From Chloroflexia bacterium SDU3-3 (GTDB lineage Bacteria > Chloroflexota > Chloroflexia > Chloroflexales > Roseiflexaceae): a stretch of 64,000 nucleotides of DNA. Position numbers and translations under genes: made by a program. The stretch is from positions 96,185-160,184 of the forward strand of contig WBOU01000009.1 of assembly GCA_009268125.1 (NCBI GenBank). Direction: 5' to 3'. Position 1 is the stretch's first letter. Each line of letters starts with the position of its first letter. Under the pieces are notes generated by a model that saw only the letters and a list, made by a program, of their open reading frames with translations, was not told where the DNA came from and searched no databases. Below, piece by piece: positions 49,911-61,500 of this stretch.

Positions 49911-51746
49911 CTAGCTCTGGCCGACCAGGGCCATCTCGCGGCGCTTCTGGTCGCGGCGGCGCTCGTCCATCGTCAGGATCTTCTTGCGGATGCGGAAGCC
50001 CTTGGGGGTGACCTCCACCAGCTCGTCGTCGCTGATGTAGTCGATGGCGTCGTCGAGCGACATCACGCGGGGCGTCTCAAGGCGCAGGGCCTCATCCGCG
50101 CCCGAGGAGCGCATGTTGGTCAGGTGCTTCTTCTTGCACACGTTGACCTCCAGGTCCTTCTCGCGGATGTGCTGGCCGATCACCATGCCCTCGTAGACAT
50201 CCACGCCCGAGCCGATAAACAGCTGGCCGCGATCCTGGGCATTGTGCAGGCCGAAGGTCGACGTGACGCCGCTCTCGGAGGCGATCAGGCTGCCGTAGGC
50301 ACGGGTGCTGATCTCGCCCTGCAGCGGCTCGTAGCCCATGAAGATGGTGTTCATCAGGCCCTCGCCGCGGGTGGCGGTGAGCAGAGTCTGGCGGAAGCCC
50401 AGCAGGCCACGGGTGGGCACGTGAAACACCAGGTGCACTGTGCCGTCGTCGCGGTAGCTCATGTCGCGCATCTGGCCGCGGCGCTGGCCCAGCAGCTCGA
50501 TCACCGCGCCCTGATACTGCTCGGAGACCTCGATCTCGACCTGCTCGATCGGCTCCAGCTTGTGGCCGTTCTCCTCGTGGAAGATCACCTCGGGGCGGGA
50601 GACCTGGAACTCGTAGCCCTCGCGGCGCATCGTCTCGGTGAGGATGGTCAGGTGCAGCTCGCCGCGCCCGCTCACCGCGAAGGCGTCCGCCGCATCGGTA
50701 TCCTCGACGCGCAGCGCCACGTCGCGGTCCAGCTCAAGATAGAGCCTATCGCGCAGCTTGCGGGAGGTGACGTGGGTGCCCTCGCGGCCCGCGAAGGGCG
50801 AGTTGTTGACCGAGAAGGTCATACGCACCGTCGGCTCCTCGACGCGGATGGTGGGCAGAGCCTCGGGGTTGGCGGCGTCGGCGATAGTGTCGCCGATCTG
50901 GGCGTCGATGCCGGCCAGGGCCACGATATCGCCCGCGACCACCTCATCGACCTCCTGGCGCTCCAGACCCTTGAAGGTGAAGAGCTGGTTCACGCGGGAT
51001 GACGTCTGCACGCCCTCGCGGTCGATGCGCACCACCGGCTGGGCCTTGACCAGCGTGCCGCGCGCCACGCGCCCGATCAGCATGCGGCCCTTGAACGAGT
51101 CGTAGCCGGTGGTGGTCACCAGCATCTGCGCGGGGGCCTCGGCGTCGACCTCGGGGGCGGGGATCTCGGAGAGGATGGCGTCGAACAGCGGCTCCAGCGT
51201 CTCATTCAGGCGCGTCGGGTCGGTGCTGGCCTTGCCCGCGATCGCGCTGGCGTAGATCGTGGTGAACTCGGCCTGCTCATCATTCGCGCCAAGATCCACG
51301 AACAGCCCGAACGTCTCGTTCACCACGTGGTTGGGGCGCGAGTTTGCGCGGTCAATCTTGTTGACCACCACGATCACCTTGTGCCCGGCCTGCAGCGCCT
51401 TGCGCAGCACAAAGCGGGTCTGCGGCATGGGGCCATCCACCGCGTCCACCAGCAGCAGCACGCCATCCACCATGTTCATCACGCGCTCGACCTCGCCGCC
51501 GAAATCGGCGTGGCCGGGGGTGTCGAGGATGTTGATCTTCACATCCTTGTAGATCACGGCGGTATTCTTGGCCATGATGGTGATACCGCGCTCGCGCTCC
51601 AGGTCGTTGGAGTCCATCACGCGCTCGGCCACCTGCTGGTTGTCGCGGAAGATGTGGCTCTGGCGAAGCATTGCATCAACCAGGGTTGTCTTGCCGTGGT
51701 CAACGTGGGCGATGATCGCAATGTTTCGGATATTGTCTCGTTTCAT
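49911..51746 (-). CDS. typA: GTPase TypA/BipA
   Basis: 611 residues from [23 protein letters not shown]1 AHVDHGKT, switch [13 protein letters not shown]3 [17 protein letters not shown]4 NKIDR. The C-terminal domains carry [30 protein letters not shown], read in pieces, and the conserved [15 protein letters not shown]. It is a ribosome-associated GTPase of the elongation-factor class needed for stress and low-temperature growth. Its promoter is TTGGCG (51867-51872), an 18-base spacer, and TACAAT (51843-51848) on the minus strand. Confidence 0.95.
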   Translation of the reverse strand: MKRDNIRNIAIIAHVDHGKTTLVDAMLRQSHIFRDNQQVAERVMDSNDLERERGITIMAKNTAVIYKDVKINILDTPGHADFGGEVERVMNMVDGVLLLVDAVDGPMPQTRFVLRKALQAGHKVIVVVNKIDRANSRPNHVVNETFGLFVDLGANDEQAEFTTIYASAIAGKASTDPTRLNETLEPLFDAILSEIPAPEVDAEAPAQMLVTTTGYDSFKGRMLIGRVARGTLVKAQPVVRIDREGVQTSSRVNQLFTFKGLERQEVDEVVAGDIVALAGIDAQIGDTIADAANPEALPTIRVEEPTVRMTFSVNNSPFAGREGTHVTSRKLRDRLYLELDRDVALRVEDTDAADAFAVSGRGELHLTILTETMRREGYEFQVSRPEVIFHEENGHKLEPIEQVEIEVSEQYQGAVIELLGQRRGQMRDMSYRDDGTVHLVFHVPTRGLLGFRQTLLTATRGEGLMNTIFMGYEPLQGEISTRAYGSLIASESGVTSTFGLHNAQDRGQLFIGSGVDVYEGMVIGQHIREKDLEVNVCKKKHLTNMRSSGADEALRLETPRVMSLDDAIDYISDDELVEVTPKGFRIRKKILTMDERRRDQKRREMALVGQS

Positions 51747-52085
51747 AGATCTTTGGCGCTCGATCCTCGTTTTTACTGTCTGCCGACACAAAATACCTCG
51801 ACCGCAAGGGCCGAGGCGTCGATACCTTCACAAGCTGCATGCATTGTAGCACAGCGGGGCCTTTCACGCCAATCAATGCGCTGTCGCCGGGCACCGTCTC
51901 AGCGGCCTGCTGGTGCCAAACCGAATGGGCGAGGATGAGGTTTCTCATCTTAACCCCATGCCTAGGTTGACACGCACGATTGCCGCTCGCAGAAGCCTAA
52001 CAGGACTAACGGCGTATTTGCGAGGGCAGATCGGCCCCGATATAATGAGAAGCAGTCCTCTCGAACGAAAGAGCCTGGAACACCT
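51747..52085. other. Divergent promoter region of typA and the TPR gene
   Basis: Holds the typA promoter (51843-51872, minus) and TTGCGA (52018-52023), a 17-base spacer, and TATAAT (52041-52046) on the plus strand for the next gene. No gene or strong repeat otherwise. Confidence 0.6.
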
Positions 52086-52934
52086 ATGACAGACCTCACT
52101 TCCGACCTGGCGCAGCTGCTGCGCGAGGGGCAGGCGGCGATCACCGCCGGCGACATGATGACGGCGCGCGACCGCTTCCGCCGCGCCACCGAGCTTGCGC
52201 CGGGCAGCGCCGAGGCCTGGGTGGGCCTCAGCGCGGCGGTGCCGATGCTGATGGAGAAGAAGCAGTATCTTGAGCAGGCGCTGGCGATCGCCCCCGAGCA
52301 TGTCGACGCGCGCAGCAGCCTGGAATATGTGCAGAAGCTGATGGCCGACGGCATGCAGCTGGCCCCCTCGCGGCGGCGCGAGGAGCAGGTGGCCAGCGGC
52401 AACAGCTCGCCGCTGCTCTCCTCGGCCAGCGCCGCGCCGCAGGGCGAGGCCGCGCTGCACTGCTACCGCCACCCCGACCGCGAGACCGGGCTGCTGTGCA
52501 CCAACTGCGGCAGGCCGATCTGCTCGGCGTGCGCCAGGCCAGCGGCGGTGGGCCAGCTGTGCCCCGAGTGCATCAAGGAGCGCCGCCCCGTCAACTACAA
52601 GGTTTCGGCGAAGGACATTATCCTGGGATTCGTGGTGGCGCTGATCGCCTCGGCGATCGTGTCGGCGCTGCTCAGCATCATTCCGATCGGCGGCTGGATC
52701 GGCTGGATCTTGCTGCTGATGGTGGGGCCGGGCATCGCCGAGCTGATCGTGCGGATCGTGGACTGGGTGACCCACGCCAAGCGCGGCAGGGCCATGCAGA
52801 TCACGGTCGGCGCGGCGATCGTGCTGGCCACGCTGCCGGTGATCGCGCTGGGGGTGATCTTCGATGCGGCCCCCATCACGCTGCTGCTGTACATGATCCT
52901 GGCGGTCGTGACCACATCGGCGCGGCTGCGCTAG
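52086..52934 (+). CDS. TPR, B-box-type zinc finger and membrane domain protein
   Basis: 282 residues. Residues 8-90 are TPR-like (EGQAAITAGDMMTARDRFRRATELAPGSAEAWVGLS). Residues about 120-165 hold CYRHPDRETGLLCTNCGRPICSACARPAAVGQLCPECI, in pieces, a zinc-binding set like the B-box/DUF2180 fingers that precede membrane domains (rhomboids, Yip1-like). Four hydrophobic helices follow (DIILGFVVALIASAIVSALL to the C-terminus). It is a relative of the soluble protein at 9718. The role is unknown; the zinc finger probably faces the cytoplasm. Confidence 0.78.
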   Translation: MTDLTSDLAQLLREGQAAITAGDMMTARDRFRRATELAPGSAEAWVGLSAAVPMLMEKKQYLEQALAIAPEHVDARSSLEYVQKLMADGMQLAPSRRREEQVASGNSSPLLSSASAAPQGEAALHCYRHPDRETGLLCTNCGRPICSACARPAAVGQLCPECIKERRPVNYKVSAKDIILGFVVALIASAIVSALLSIIPIGGWIGWILLLMVGPGIAELIVRIVDWVTHAKRGRAMQITVGAAIVLATLPVIALGVIFDAAPITLLLYMILAVVTTSARLR

Positions 52935-52947
52935 CACCCCCCACAAC

Positions 52948-52990
52948 AAAAAGACGATGCGCGGGCCTGCGCCCGCGCGTCGTCTTTTTT
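52948..52990. terminator. Bidirectional terminator
   Basis: A long interrupted stem: AAAAAGACGA and its complement outside, GCGCGGGC and its complement inside, one mismatch, a 4-base loop, then six T. Confidence 0.85.
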
Positions 52991-53003
52991 GCCCGCAAAC
53001 TGC

Positions 53004-55523
53004 CTAGCGGCTGATCTGGTAGATCACCACCTGATCCTGCTGGAACACCGGCGAGCCGAGCTGGGCAAACTTATCGAGGCCAGCCGGATCGTAGCGACTG
53101 CGCTCCAGATCACCCACATAGACGTAGGCCACGGCGTACTTCTTCAGCAGGCCGCGCACCACCTCCAGGTCGGTGCTGGCGTAGATCGTCTCGACCTCGG
53201 CCTGGCGGGTGCCCAGCTGGCCCAGCGCCTCGGGGTCGCCCGCACGCCACTGGCTCTCGTGCCCCGACCAGCCGAGCACGGTGGCCAGCCCGGTGCTGGC
53301 CGAGATGCCCGAGCCGCCCGGGCCGTTGCCATCGTACGAGCTGCCCACCGCCTCTAGCACCACCGCCTCGCCGGGGGCGTTGTCGCGCAGCCACTGGATG
53401 CTGGCCTCGCCTGCGGGCGTCTGCTGGCGCGGGGTCTTGCCCGCCAGCCCATTGGGGCTGGCCGCCTGCTCGGTCAGGGCCTTCACCACGGTGAAGCGCG
53501 GGTAGACCAGCGCCCCCGCGAGCAGGGCCAGGGTGAGGGCCAGCGCCGCGCCCGCCCCGATGCGGAAGGCCAGCAGCCACGGGCGGCGGGCGGCCAGCGC
53601 CTGGCCGAGATCGCGCCAGCGCGCGGCCAGCCACCACAGCGCGAAGCCCGCCAGCGTACCCCAGATCAGCCAGACCTGGTAGTAGAACTTGAAGATCGTG
53701 TTCATACGGGTGTTGCCGCCCTCGAACACATCGCGGATGTAGATGATGTCGGTGCCCAGGCAGATGAACGAGCCAAGCGACAGGCCCAGCAGCAGGAAGG
53801 CCAGCGCTGGCTCATCGGGGGCGCGCAGGGCCAGCCAGAGCGCGTAGACACCCAGCGGCAGCAGGAAGAGGTAGGGGAAGCCCACCAGCGCGCCCAGCGG
53901 CACCATGGCCAGCACCACCCACGGCATCGCCTCCAGCGCCTGCGAGCGGCGCTCGGCCTGCCAGAGCCGCAGGCCCTGGGCCGCCACCACGGCCAGCAGC
54001 GGCACGAGGAACAGCCCGAAGATGATCAGCAGGGTGTGCAGCGGCGTCTTGGGGGCCAGCAGGCCCACGGTCTTGGTGATGGTGGCCAGCACCGGCACAT
54101 CCACCAGCGGCTCCTTGCTGCCCACCAGCGACTTGATCGTCATCGAGAAGGGCGCGAACAGCAGCAGCGAGGCCATGCCCACCAGCAGCAGGTGCTGGGC
54201 CAGCAGCGCCCACATGACCATGGGCTTCTCGCCCTCGGCGGGGCGGCCCAGGCGCAGGTGCAGCGCCAGCGCCGCAGCGGCGTAGAGCAGCAGGTAGGTG
54301 GGAAAATCCCAGCTGTTGATCGCGTAGAGGCTGCCCAGGATGACGCCGATGCCCACCAGCTCGGCCCAGCCGCGCCAGGTGCGCACGAACACTGGCGCAG
54401 CCGGGCGGGCAAGGGTGGCCAGCGCCAGCGCCAGCGCCAGCACGCTGAAGGGCAGCGACATCACATGCGGGTGCATGTCGCCCAGCCAGAACGAGAAGGC
54501 CGGGAACTCGGTGATCGAGTAGAACTTCTGCTGGCTGCCCGGCTCGCGGCTCTTGTCCCACAGCGCGCGCGAGGGGTTCCACCAGTTGAAGTCTTTGGCG
54601 GTGTCGGCGGGCTGGATCTCGGTGGTCAGCGCGCCATCCGACTCCACCGGCTCCAGCAGGGTCAGCGGCGCGCGCGGGCCGAGGCCGTTCTGCACCGCCC
54701 GCCACATGTCGGCCCCGCCCAGCATCAGCACGTTGGGCGTGCCCGCCATCACCTGCAGCGCGCCGCCCTGGTTGCCGCACAGCAGCACAAAGACCACGCT
54801 GAGTATGGCGGCGGCCCCGGCCAGCGCGGCGCGGCCCACGCGGGCACGGGCGTGGGCGGGCTGGGCGCGGCCACGGCTGGCCAGCAGCACCAGGTTCACC
54901 ACCACGCCCGCCACGCCCAGCGCGGTAAGCGCGAACAGCAGCGCCATGGAGAGGTTGAAGGCCACACCGGGGTCGAGGTTGGCCAGCAGCGCCACCGAGG
55001 CCATCAGCAGATAGCCCAGGTAGTAGTAGTTGATGGTGTAGCCCGACAGCCACGGGTCGTGAGGCGGGAACAGCCCCGAGCGCTGGATGGCGTTAAAGAA
55101 GGCGAAGTCCATCGGGCGCTCGGTGCCCCACGGGTCGGGCATGCGCGCGCGGATGAGCGCCATCAGCACCAGCGCCGCCGCGAACAGCAGCTCGTAGCCC
55201 AGGGCCAGCCGCCAGCCGGGGAACAGCTGGGCCAGCCAGCCGCGCAGATCGCGCGGGGCGGGCTGGTCGCGGCGGGTCAGCTGCATGCCCACGCCCAGGC
55301 CCAGCACGGCCAGGGAGCAGAACAGCAGCAGTCCCGAGTTGAACGGGGCCAGACCGATCATGGCCAGCAGCCAGGCCAGGTAGCCCGCAATCAGCAGGCC
55401 GAAGGCGCGGGCGAAGGGGTAGCCGCCATCGGGAAGCGAGCGGAACAGGTAGGCCGACAGCGGTAGCCCGACCAGGCCGAAGAACGTACTGACCAGCCAC
55501 CAGATAAAGATTTGTCCTGCCAT
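53004..55523 (-). CDS. DUF2298 (YYY) multispanning membrane protein
   Basis: 839 residues from MAGQIFIWWLVSTFFGL. The DUF2298 signature includes GTERPMDFAFFNAIQRS near residue 140 and the triple tyrosine TINYYYLGYL near 163. A middle NTRMNTIFKFYYQVWL motif follows. The C-terminal extracytoplasmic part has QWLRDNAPGEAVVLEAVG, GWSGHE, and a terminal YVYVGDLERSRYDPAGLDKFAQLG. The family resembles GT-C glycosyltransferases in topology. The start is 7 bases after the stop of the giant gene upstream, so the two are translationally close and one operon. Confidence 0.88.
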   Translation of the reverse strand: MAGQIFIWWLVSTFFGLVGLPLSAYLFRSLPDGGYPFARAFGLLIAGYLAWLLAMIGLAPFNSGLLLFCSLAVLGLGVGMQLTRRDQPAPRDLRGWLAQLFPGWRLALGYELLFAAALVLMALIRARMPDPWGTERPMDFAFFNAIQRSGLFPPHDPWLSGYTINYYYLGYLLMASVALLANLDPGVAFNLSMALLFALTALGVAGVVVNLVLLASRGRAQPAHARARVGRAALAGAAAILSVVFVLLCGNQGGALQVMAGTPNVLMLGGADMWRAVQNGLGPRAPLTLLEPVESDGALTTEIQPADTAKDFNWWNPSRALWDKSREPGSQQKFYSITEFPAFSFWLGDMHPHVMSLPFSVLALALALATLARPAAPVFVRTWRGWAELVGIGVILGSLYAINSWDFPTYLLLYAAAALALHLRLGRPAEGEKPMVMWALLAQHLLLVGMASLLLFAPFSMTIKSLVGSKEPLVDVPVLATITKTVGLLAPKTPLHTLLIIFGLFLVPLLAVVAAQGLRLWQAERRSQALEAMPWVVLAMVPLGALVGFPYLFLLPLGVYALWLALRAPDEPALAFLLLGLSLGSFICLGTDIIYIRDVFEGGNTRMNTIFKFYYQVWLIWGTLAGFALWWLAARWRDLGQALAARRPWLLAFRIGAGAALALTLALLAGALVYPRFTVVKALTEQAASPNGLAGKTPRQQTPAGEASIQWLRDNAPGEAVVLEAVGSSYDGNGPGGSGISASTGLATVLGWSGHESQWRAGDPEALGQLGTRQAEVETIYASTDLEVVRGLLKKYAVAYVYVGDLERSRYDPAGLDKFAQLGSPVFQQDQVVIYQISR

Positions 55524-55530
55524 AGCGATA

Positions 55531-58500
55531 TTACTGCACCTTCTTCAAGCCAGCCCGCGCCCGCTCGGCCAGATCGCCGGAAGGGGCCAGGTCGAGGTAG
55601 CGCTGGTAGGCGTCCCTGGCCTGGTCGCGCTTGTCCTGGCGGGCGTAGAGTTCACCCAGGAAGTAGTTGGGGTCGGCCAGGGTCGCATCCAGCCGCGTGG
55701 CCTCCAGCAGGGCCGACTCGGCGGCCTCCAGGCGGCCCATGTCCAGCAGCTCGCGGCCCAGCTTGTTGTAGTTGCCCGCCTCGGGCTTGGCCTGCGCAGC
55801 CATGGTGTAGGCCGCCACCGCCTCATCCTGGTGCCCCGAGTCGCGCAGCGTGTCGCCCCACATGTGGTGCAGCGGCACATCGCCGGGGCTGGCCTGGGCC
55901 GCCGCGCCCAGCACCCGCGCCGCGTCATCCAGCCGCCCCAGGCTGCGGTAGCGCTCGCCCAGGTTGTAGGCCGCCGATGCCGAGGTGGGGTCGGCCTGGT
56001 TCTGGGACTCTAGCTCGGCCAGGGTGGGCTTGCCGGGCGGGTTGGCAATCGCCTCCAGGTCCACCGGCGCGACCGTGGGCTGCGGCTGGGCCTCCTGCGG
56101 CGAGGCGGAGATCACATCGCCGGGGTTGGCCGGGGTAGATGGCAGGCCGAAGATGCCCGCATCGACCTTGTAGATCGTCACCGTGTTGTTGCGGTAGACC
56201 TGGGTCAGATACGATCCGGCCAGCTGGCCAAATTTCGCCATGCCCGCCTCGCCGTAGTAGAGCCGCTCGATCTGACCCACATAGACATAGCCGACCTTGT
56301 ACTTCGAGAGGAAGCGCAGCGCCTGGTCGATGCTGGTGGTGCTGTAGAAGCCGCCCACATCGGCGTCGCGCGCGCCCACCAGCCCGCCATCGCGCTGCTC
56401 GCCCTCGTGGGCCGGGCCGACCACGGTGGGCAGGCCGGTGTTGGCCGCCACCCGCACCCCGTACGATCGGTAGAACTCCAGGCTGGCCTGCAGCACCACC
56501 GGCGTGCCGCGGATGCTGCCGCCCTCGTTCAGCCAGCGGATGGCTTCGGCGTCATCTTTCAGGCTGATCACGTTGCCGTTCCACTCGAAGATGCCCTCAT
56601 CCATGAAGGCCAGGCCATCGAGCGTCGGCCTAGGCGTGACCGGGAAGCGGTAGGCCACCCGGCTGGGGATGCCGAACAGCGGGTAGACCAGCGCCAGCAG
56701 CGCCAGCAGCGTGATCACGCTGGGGAACAGAATATCGGCAATGCGCAGGCGGAAGTAGAGCAGCAGCGGCAGCAGCAGCGCGCAGAACACGGCGGAGTAG
56801 GCCAGCTGGATCAGCGGCCAGGCCGCCGCCCCGCCCGGCAGCGGCGCGCCGCTGGGCAGCACCGCGCTGCCCACGGCGATCAGCAGCGTGGCCGCGCCGC
56901 CCAGCACCATGGCCACACTCACCCGCAGCGGCAGCTGGCGCAGCCAGCGCATCAGCGCGGGCAGCAGCGCCGCCGAGGCCACCGCGAACAGCGACCAGAT
57001 CTGCATGCCAAACTTGAACACCGTATTCATGCGGTACCAGTCGCCGGGGTTGGCCGGGTCGCCCGCCAGATGGTCGCGGATGTAGACCAGCTCGACCCCC
57101 AGCGACACCGCGAAGCCCAGCGCCGCCAGCAGCAGCGCGAACCACACCGCCGTGGAGAGCCGCCGCCGCGTGAGCAGCCCGGCGAAGCCCAGCATGGCCG
57201 CGCCCAGCGCCAGCTTCAGCGCCAGATCGCTCTGGGAGAGCACGGCGGCGGCCAGCACGCCCGCGCCAGCCAGCGCCGAGAGCGCCAGCGGCACCAGGCC
57301 CTTCCACAGCTCGGCGTTGGGCGGCGCGCCCAGCCCGCGCACCCGCGCCGCGTAGCGCCGCGCCAGGGTGGCCTGGGCCGCGCGGCCCAGCCCGGCGAAC
57401 AGCGCGGGCAGCAGCACCGCCAAGAACAGGCCGTAGATCGCCGCGTAGGAGGCGGGCGGCGTGCCCGCGCGCACCACCAGACCCACGCCGCCCACCATGG
57501 CCTGGTAGTTCTGGAAGAACGGCAGGTACAGCAGCAGCGCCGCCAGCGCCAGCGCCAGCGCGCCCAGGCCCGCCAGCGCCATCCGCCGCACCAGCGCCCA
57601 GCCCCAGGCCCGGCGGTCGAGCCAGGCCGCGCCCGCCAGCGCGCCAGCCGCCAGCAGCGCGTAGGTCGGGAAGTCCCACGAGTTGGTCACGGCCTGCGCG
57701 CCCAGCGTCAGCGCCAGCAGCGCCGCAGCGCCGCCCAGCCGCAGCCGCCGCTCCTCGCTGCCCTGGTCGCGCCACTGCAGGAAGGAGAGCGACAGCGCCA
57801 TGGCCAGCAGCGCGATCGGCAGCGCGATCAGGTGCGGGTGCAGGTCGGCGAACAGGAAGCTCCACAGCGGGAACTCATTGATGGTGTAGGGGATCACGCG
57901 GCTGGGGCCGACGAACCAGTCATCCAGGTGGATGCCGAAGTTCGGCAGCCCGCGCTGGAAGGCGTCGGCCACCGCCGCGAGGCCCTTGGAGGAGGCCCCC
58001 GGCACCACGATCACCGAGGTTAGGTTGCTGGCCACGCTGGTGAACAGCGCGCCCAGCAGGCCATAGCGCGCCCGCCCAGTCAGCTGGCGCACCAGGGTGA
58101 ACGCGCCCAGCACGTGCAGCGCGAACAGCGTGGCGATCGCCAGGTTGAAGCCGACCGCCGGGGCAATGCCGGTGGCCTTGATCGGCAGCGACACTAGGTA
58201 GAGGCCGTAGTAGTAGTAGTTGATCGTGCCGTCGCTATAGAATGGGTTGTAGGGCGGCATCACCGGGCTGCGCAGAATGGCGTTCAGGTAGCCAAACTCG
58301 AACGGCTTCTCGCCGCCCCAGATCGGCTGCCACAGGTCGGGGTTCAGCGCACGGATGGCCGCCATCGCCGCGAAGGCTGCCAGGAACAGCCCCCCGGCCC
58401 ACGTGGCCTCGCGCCGATGGGCGCGCAGGTGCTGGCCCAGCCATGCCAGCCCAGCCTGCGGCGACCAGCCGCCCATAGCGATCTTGCCCAGCGCGGCCAG

Positions 58501-61500
58501 CGCTGCGGCGTCCGCCGCCAGCACCAGTAGCGCGCCCAGCAGCATGCCCAGGCGGTTGTACTGCCACAGCCCGGCGCTCACCGGCAGCCACACGGCCCAG
58601 GCCAGCGCCAGCAGGCCCACCAGCGGCGCAAGGCCCAGGCCGCCATCGCGCCAGCGCCCGAACACCAGGACGCTCAGCGGCAGACCGAGCGCGGCCAGCG
58701 CGGCCCAGGCCAGCAGCCACAGCAGCACCGCCGCAGGCTGCGACTTGGCCAGCGCGTTCCAGGCATACTCGCTCACCGCCGGAAGCTCGTTCACCGGCTG
58801 GGTCAGCATGGCATCCTTGCGCGATGTGCTGGGCGGCGCGTTCACCTGCAGCGTGGTGGTCAGCTCCACCGGCGTCTGCGGGTTCAGCACGCGGTAGATA
58901 TGCGTGCTGCCCTGGCTGTAGACCTGCGCCAGGTCGCCCGCCGCCACCATCCGCTCGAACTTGGCGAGGCCCACAGTGTCGTACAGGGCCTGCTCCAACT
59001 GGCCGTAGTAGACAAACTCCACGCCATAGCTGCGCAGCAGGTTCAGCGTGGCCACCTCGCTGGGGTCAGTGTAGAGCTGCTGGATCAGCGCCTTGCGGCT
59101 GTTCAGCGCCGTACCGGCCTGGGCCACGCTGCGCTGCTGGGTCTCGTGCCAGGGCCAGCCCAGCAGGGTGGGCAGGCCGGTGTAGATCGACACGCGCCCA
59201 GCCCAGCGGTAGCCCTCGGCCTGAGCCTCCAGCACGATCGGCGTGCCGCTGATGTTTCGGCGCATCCAGTCCAGCGCCGCCGCATCCTCTTGGAAGGTGA
59301 AGTCCTGGCCGTTCTCGCTCCAGTGCGCCTTGGGCGAGGCCATGTAGGCGATGCCATCCAGCGTCGGCGCAATGCTGTCGTCGAAGCGGTCGGCCAGCCG
59401 CGCGGGCGTGGCCGTGAGCGGGTAGGCCATGCCCAGCAGCACCGCCAGCGCCGCCGCCGCCCGCCCGAGCCAGCCCAGCGCCAGCCGCGCGGGCTGAGCG
59501 CGCCCGGCGCGCAGCTCGGCGAGCTGGCGCGGCACACGCTTCCACAGGCTTACAAAGCTGAAGGCGGCGGGCAGCGCAAACAGCACCCAGCTCTGCATCC
59601 CCAGCTTGAACACCGTGTTCATGCGCCCGATATCGCCCTTGGCCACAATCATCTCGCTCGCAAAGCACAGGGCCAGCGCCGTGCTGAACCACACCCCCGG
59701 CATGATCGCCGCGAAGCTGGCCGCAGGCTCGCCCTCATCCCGCGCGCGGAACAGCAGATCGAGCACCAGGCCCACCGCCGCGCCCAGCGGCAGCACCACC
59801 AGCAGGAGCACCGGCAGATTCAGCGCCACCACCGCCGCCACGTAGGCCAGAGCGGCCAGCGCGCCCGCGCCCAGCGCCAGCGCAGGGGCCTTGCGCCGCC
59901 GCTGGTAGTAGGCCAGCGCGCCGCCCAGCATCAGCAGCAGCCAGATGCCGTGCAGCTTCACGAACTCCAGCGCGCCGGTGCGGGGGCCGCTGTAGGGCTG
60001 GAAGCCCGCGTAGTCGGTGGCGAAATGCTGGTGGAAGGGCAGGAACAGCAGCCGCGCCAGCACCGCCAGGGCCAGCGCCAGCGCGCCCCACAGCAGCAGC
60101 TCGCGCAGCAGCGCCGCGCCGCGCTGCCAGCGCCGCCAGCCGGCCAGGCCCAGCGTCAGCACGCCCAGCCCCAGGTAGGTCGGGTAGTCCCAGGTGTTGG
60201 TGGCCGAGAGCGCGCCCACCGCCAGGGCCAGCCCCACCAGAGGGAACAGCAGCAGCGCCACACTGCCCAGCGTGGGCTGGGGCGGGCGGAACCGCCAGCT
60301 GTGCCGGAACGGGCTGGCGTCGGCGTTACGTAGCAGGGCCACCATCAGGCCCAGCGCGGCCAGCGCGAACACCAGCGCGATCATATGGGCGTGCAGGTCG
60401 CCGAACAGGAAGGTGAAGAAGGGGAACTCGTTGATCGTGCTGTCGCCCTCGCCGGTGCGCTGGTGGATGGCGATCGAGACCACCCGCGTGGCATCCCAGA
60501 ACGCCCACTCCCTGCGGCCTCGGCAGTCCTGCTGGGCGGCGTAGCTGCTCTTCGCCAGGCACTCCTCCGAGAGCGTGGTGTCGGCCTTGTCCGCCGTACC
60601 GGGCAGCATCCAGGCCGCCTGAGTCAGCGGGCCGAAGCAGACCACAAACAGCGCCGCCACCAGCCCGGTGACGATCGGCCCGGCCTCGCGGCGCGGCGGG
60701 CGCGCGGGGTTGGGCACCGTGCGCGGGCGGGCCAGCAGGTTGTAGGCCACGCCGAACGCGCCCAGCGCGGTGAGCGCAAACACGGTGGGGATGGCCAGGT
60801 TGTAGGCCACCGTGGGCGCGACGCCGGTGAGGTGCACCAGCGCGCCCACAAACACGAAGCCGAAGTAGTAGTAGTTGATGTAGCCGCCCGCGAACCACGG
60901 GTCGTAGGGCGGGAAGGCCGCGCTCTTCAGCGTGGCGGTCAGGAAGGCCAGATCCATCGGCTTCTCGCCGCCGCGCGCGTCGTGCCACAGGTCGGGGTTG
61001 ATCGCCCGCAGCACCAGGAAGCCGAAGAAGGCCACTAGGAACAGCGCCTCCGCCGAGATCAGCGCGGTGCGCCGCTCGCGCGCGAAATCCAGCAGCGGCC
61101 TGCGGCTGAACCAGCCCACCAGCGCGCCGGGGATGATCAGCAGCAGCGCGCAGAACCACAGCGAGCTGGGCGAGAACGACATCAGCGGCCTGCCGTCATC
61201 CGCGCCCAGGCTGGCCAGCATCCAGGCCAGCCAGGCCACGCCCAGCAGGCCCAGGGTTTTGGAAAGCGCGAAGCCCCGGTCGGGCAGGTTGGGCAGCGCG
61301 TGGAACAGCAGCGCGAAAGCCGCCAGCCCCAGCAGCTCCAGCACCACCAGCCACACCAGCCAGGGCAGCGCGTTGCCCAGCCACGAGGGCACCAGCGAGA
61401 CATCGAAGCTGCGGTAGGCGCCCCACTGCGCGTCGGTCAGCCGCAGCGCGGTGGGCACGCGGTGCGCCACCAGCGAGCCGACTTTGTACACCTCATCCCA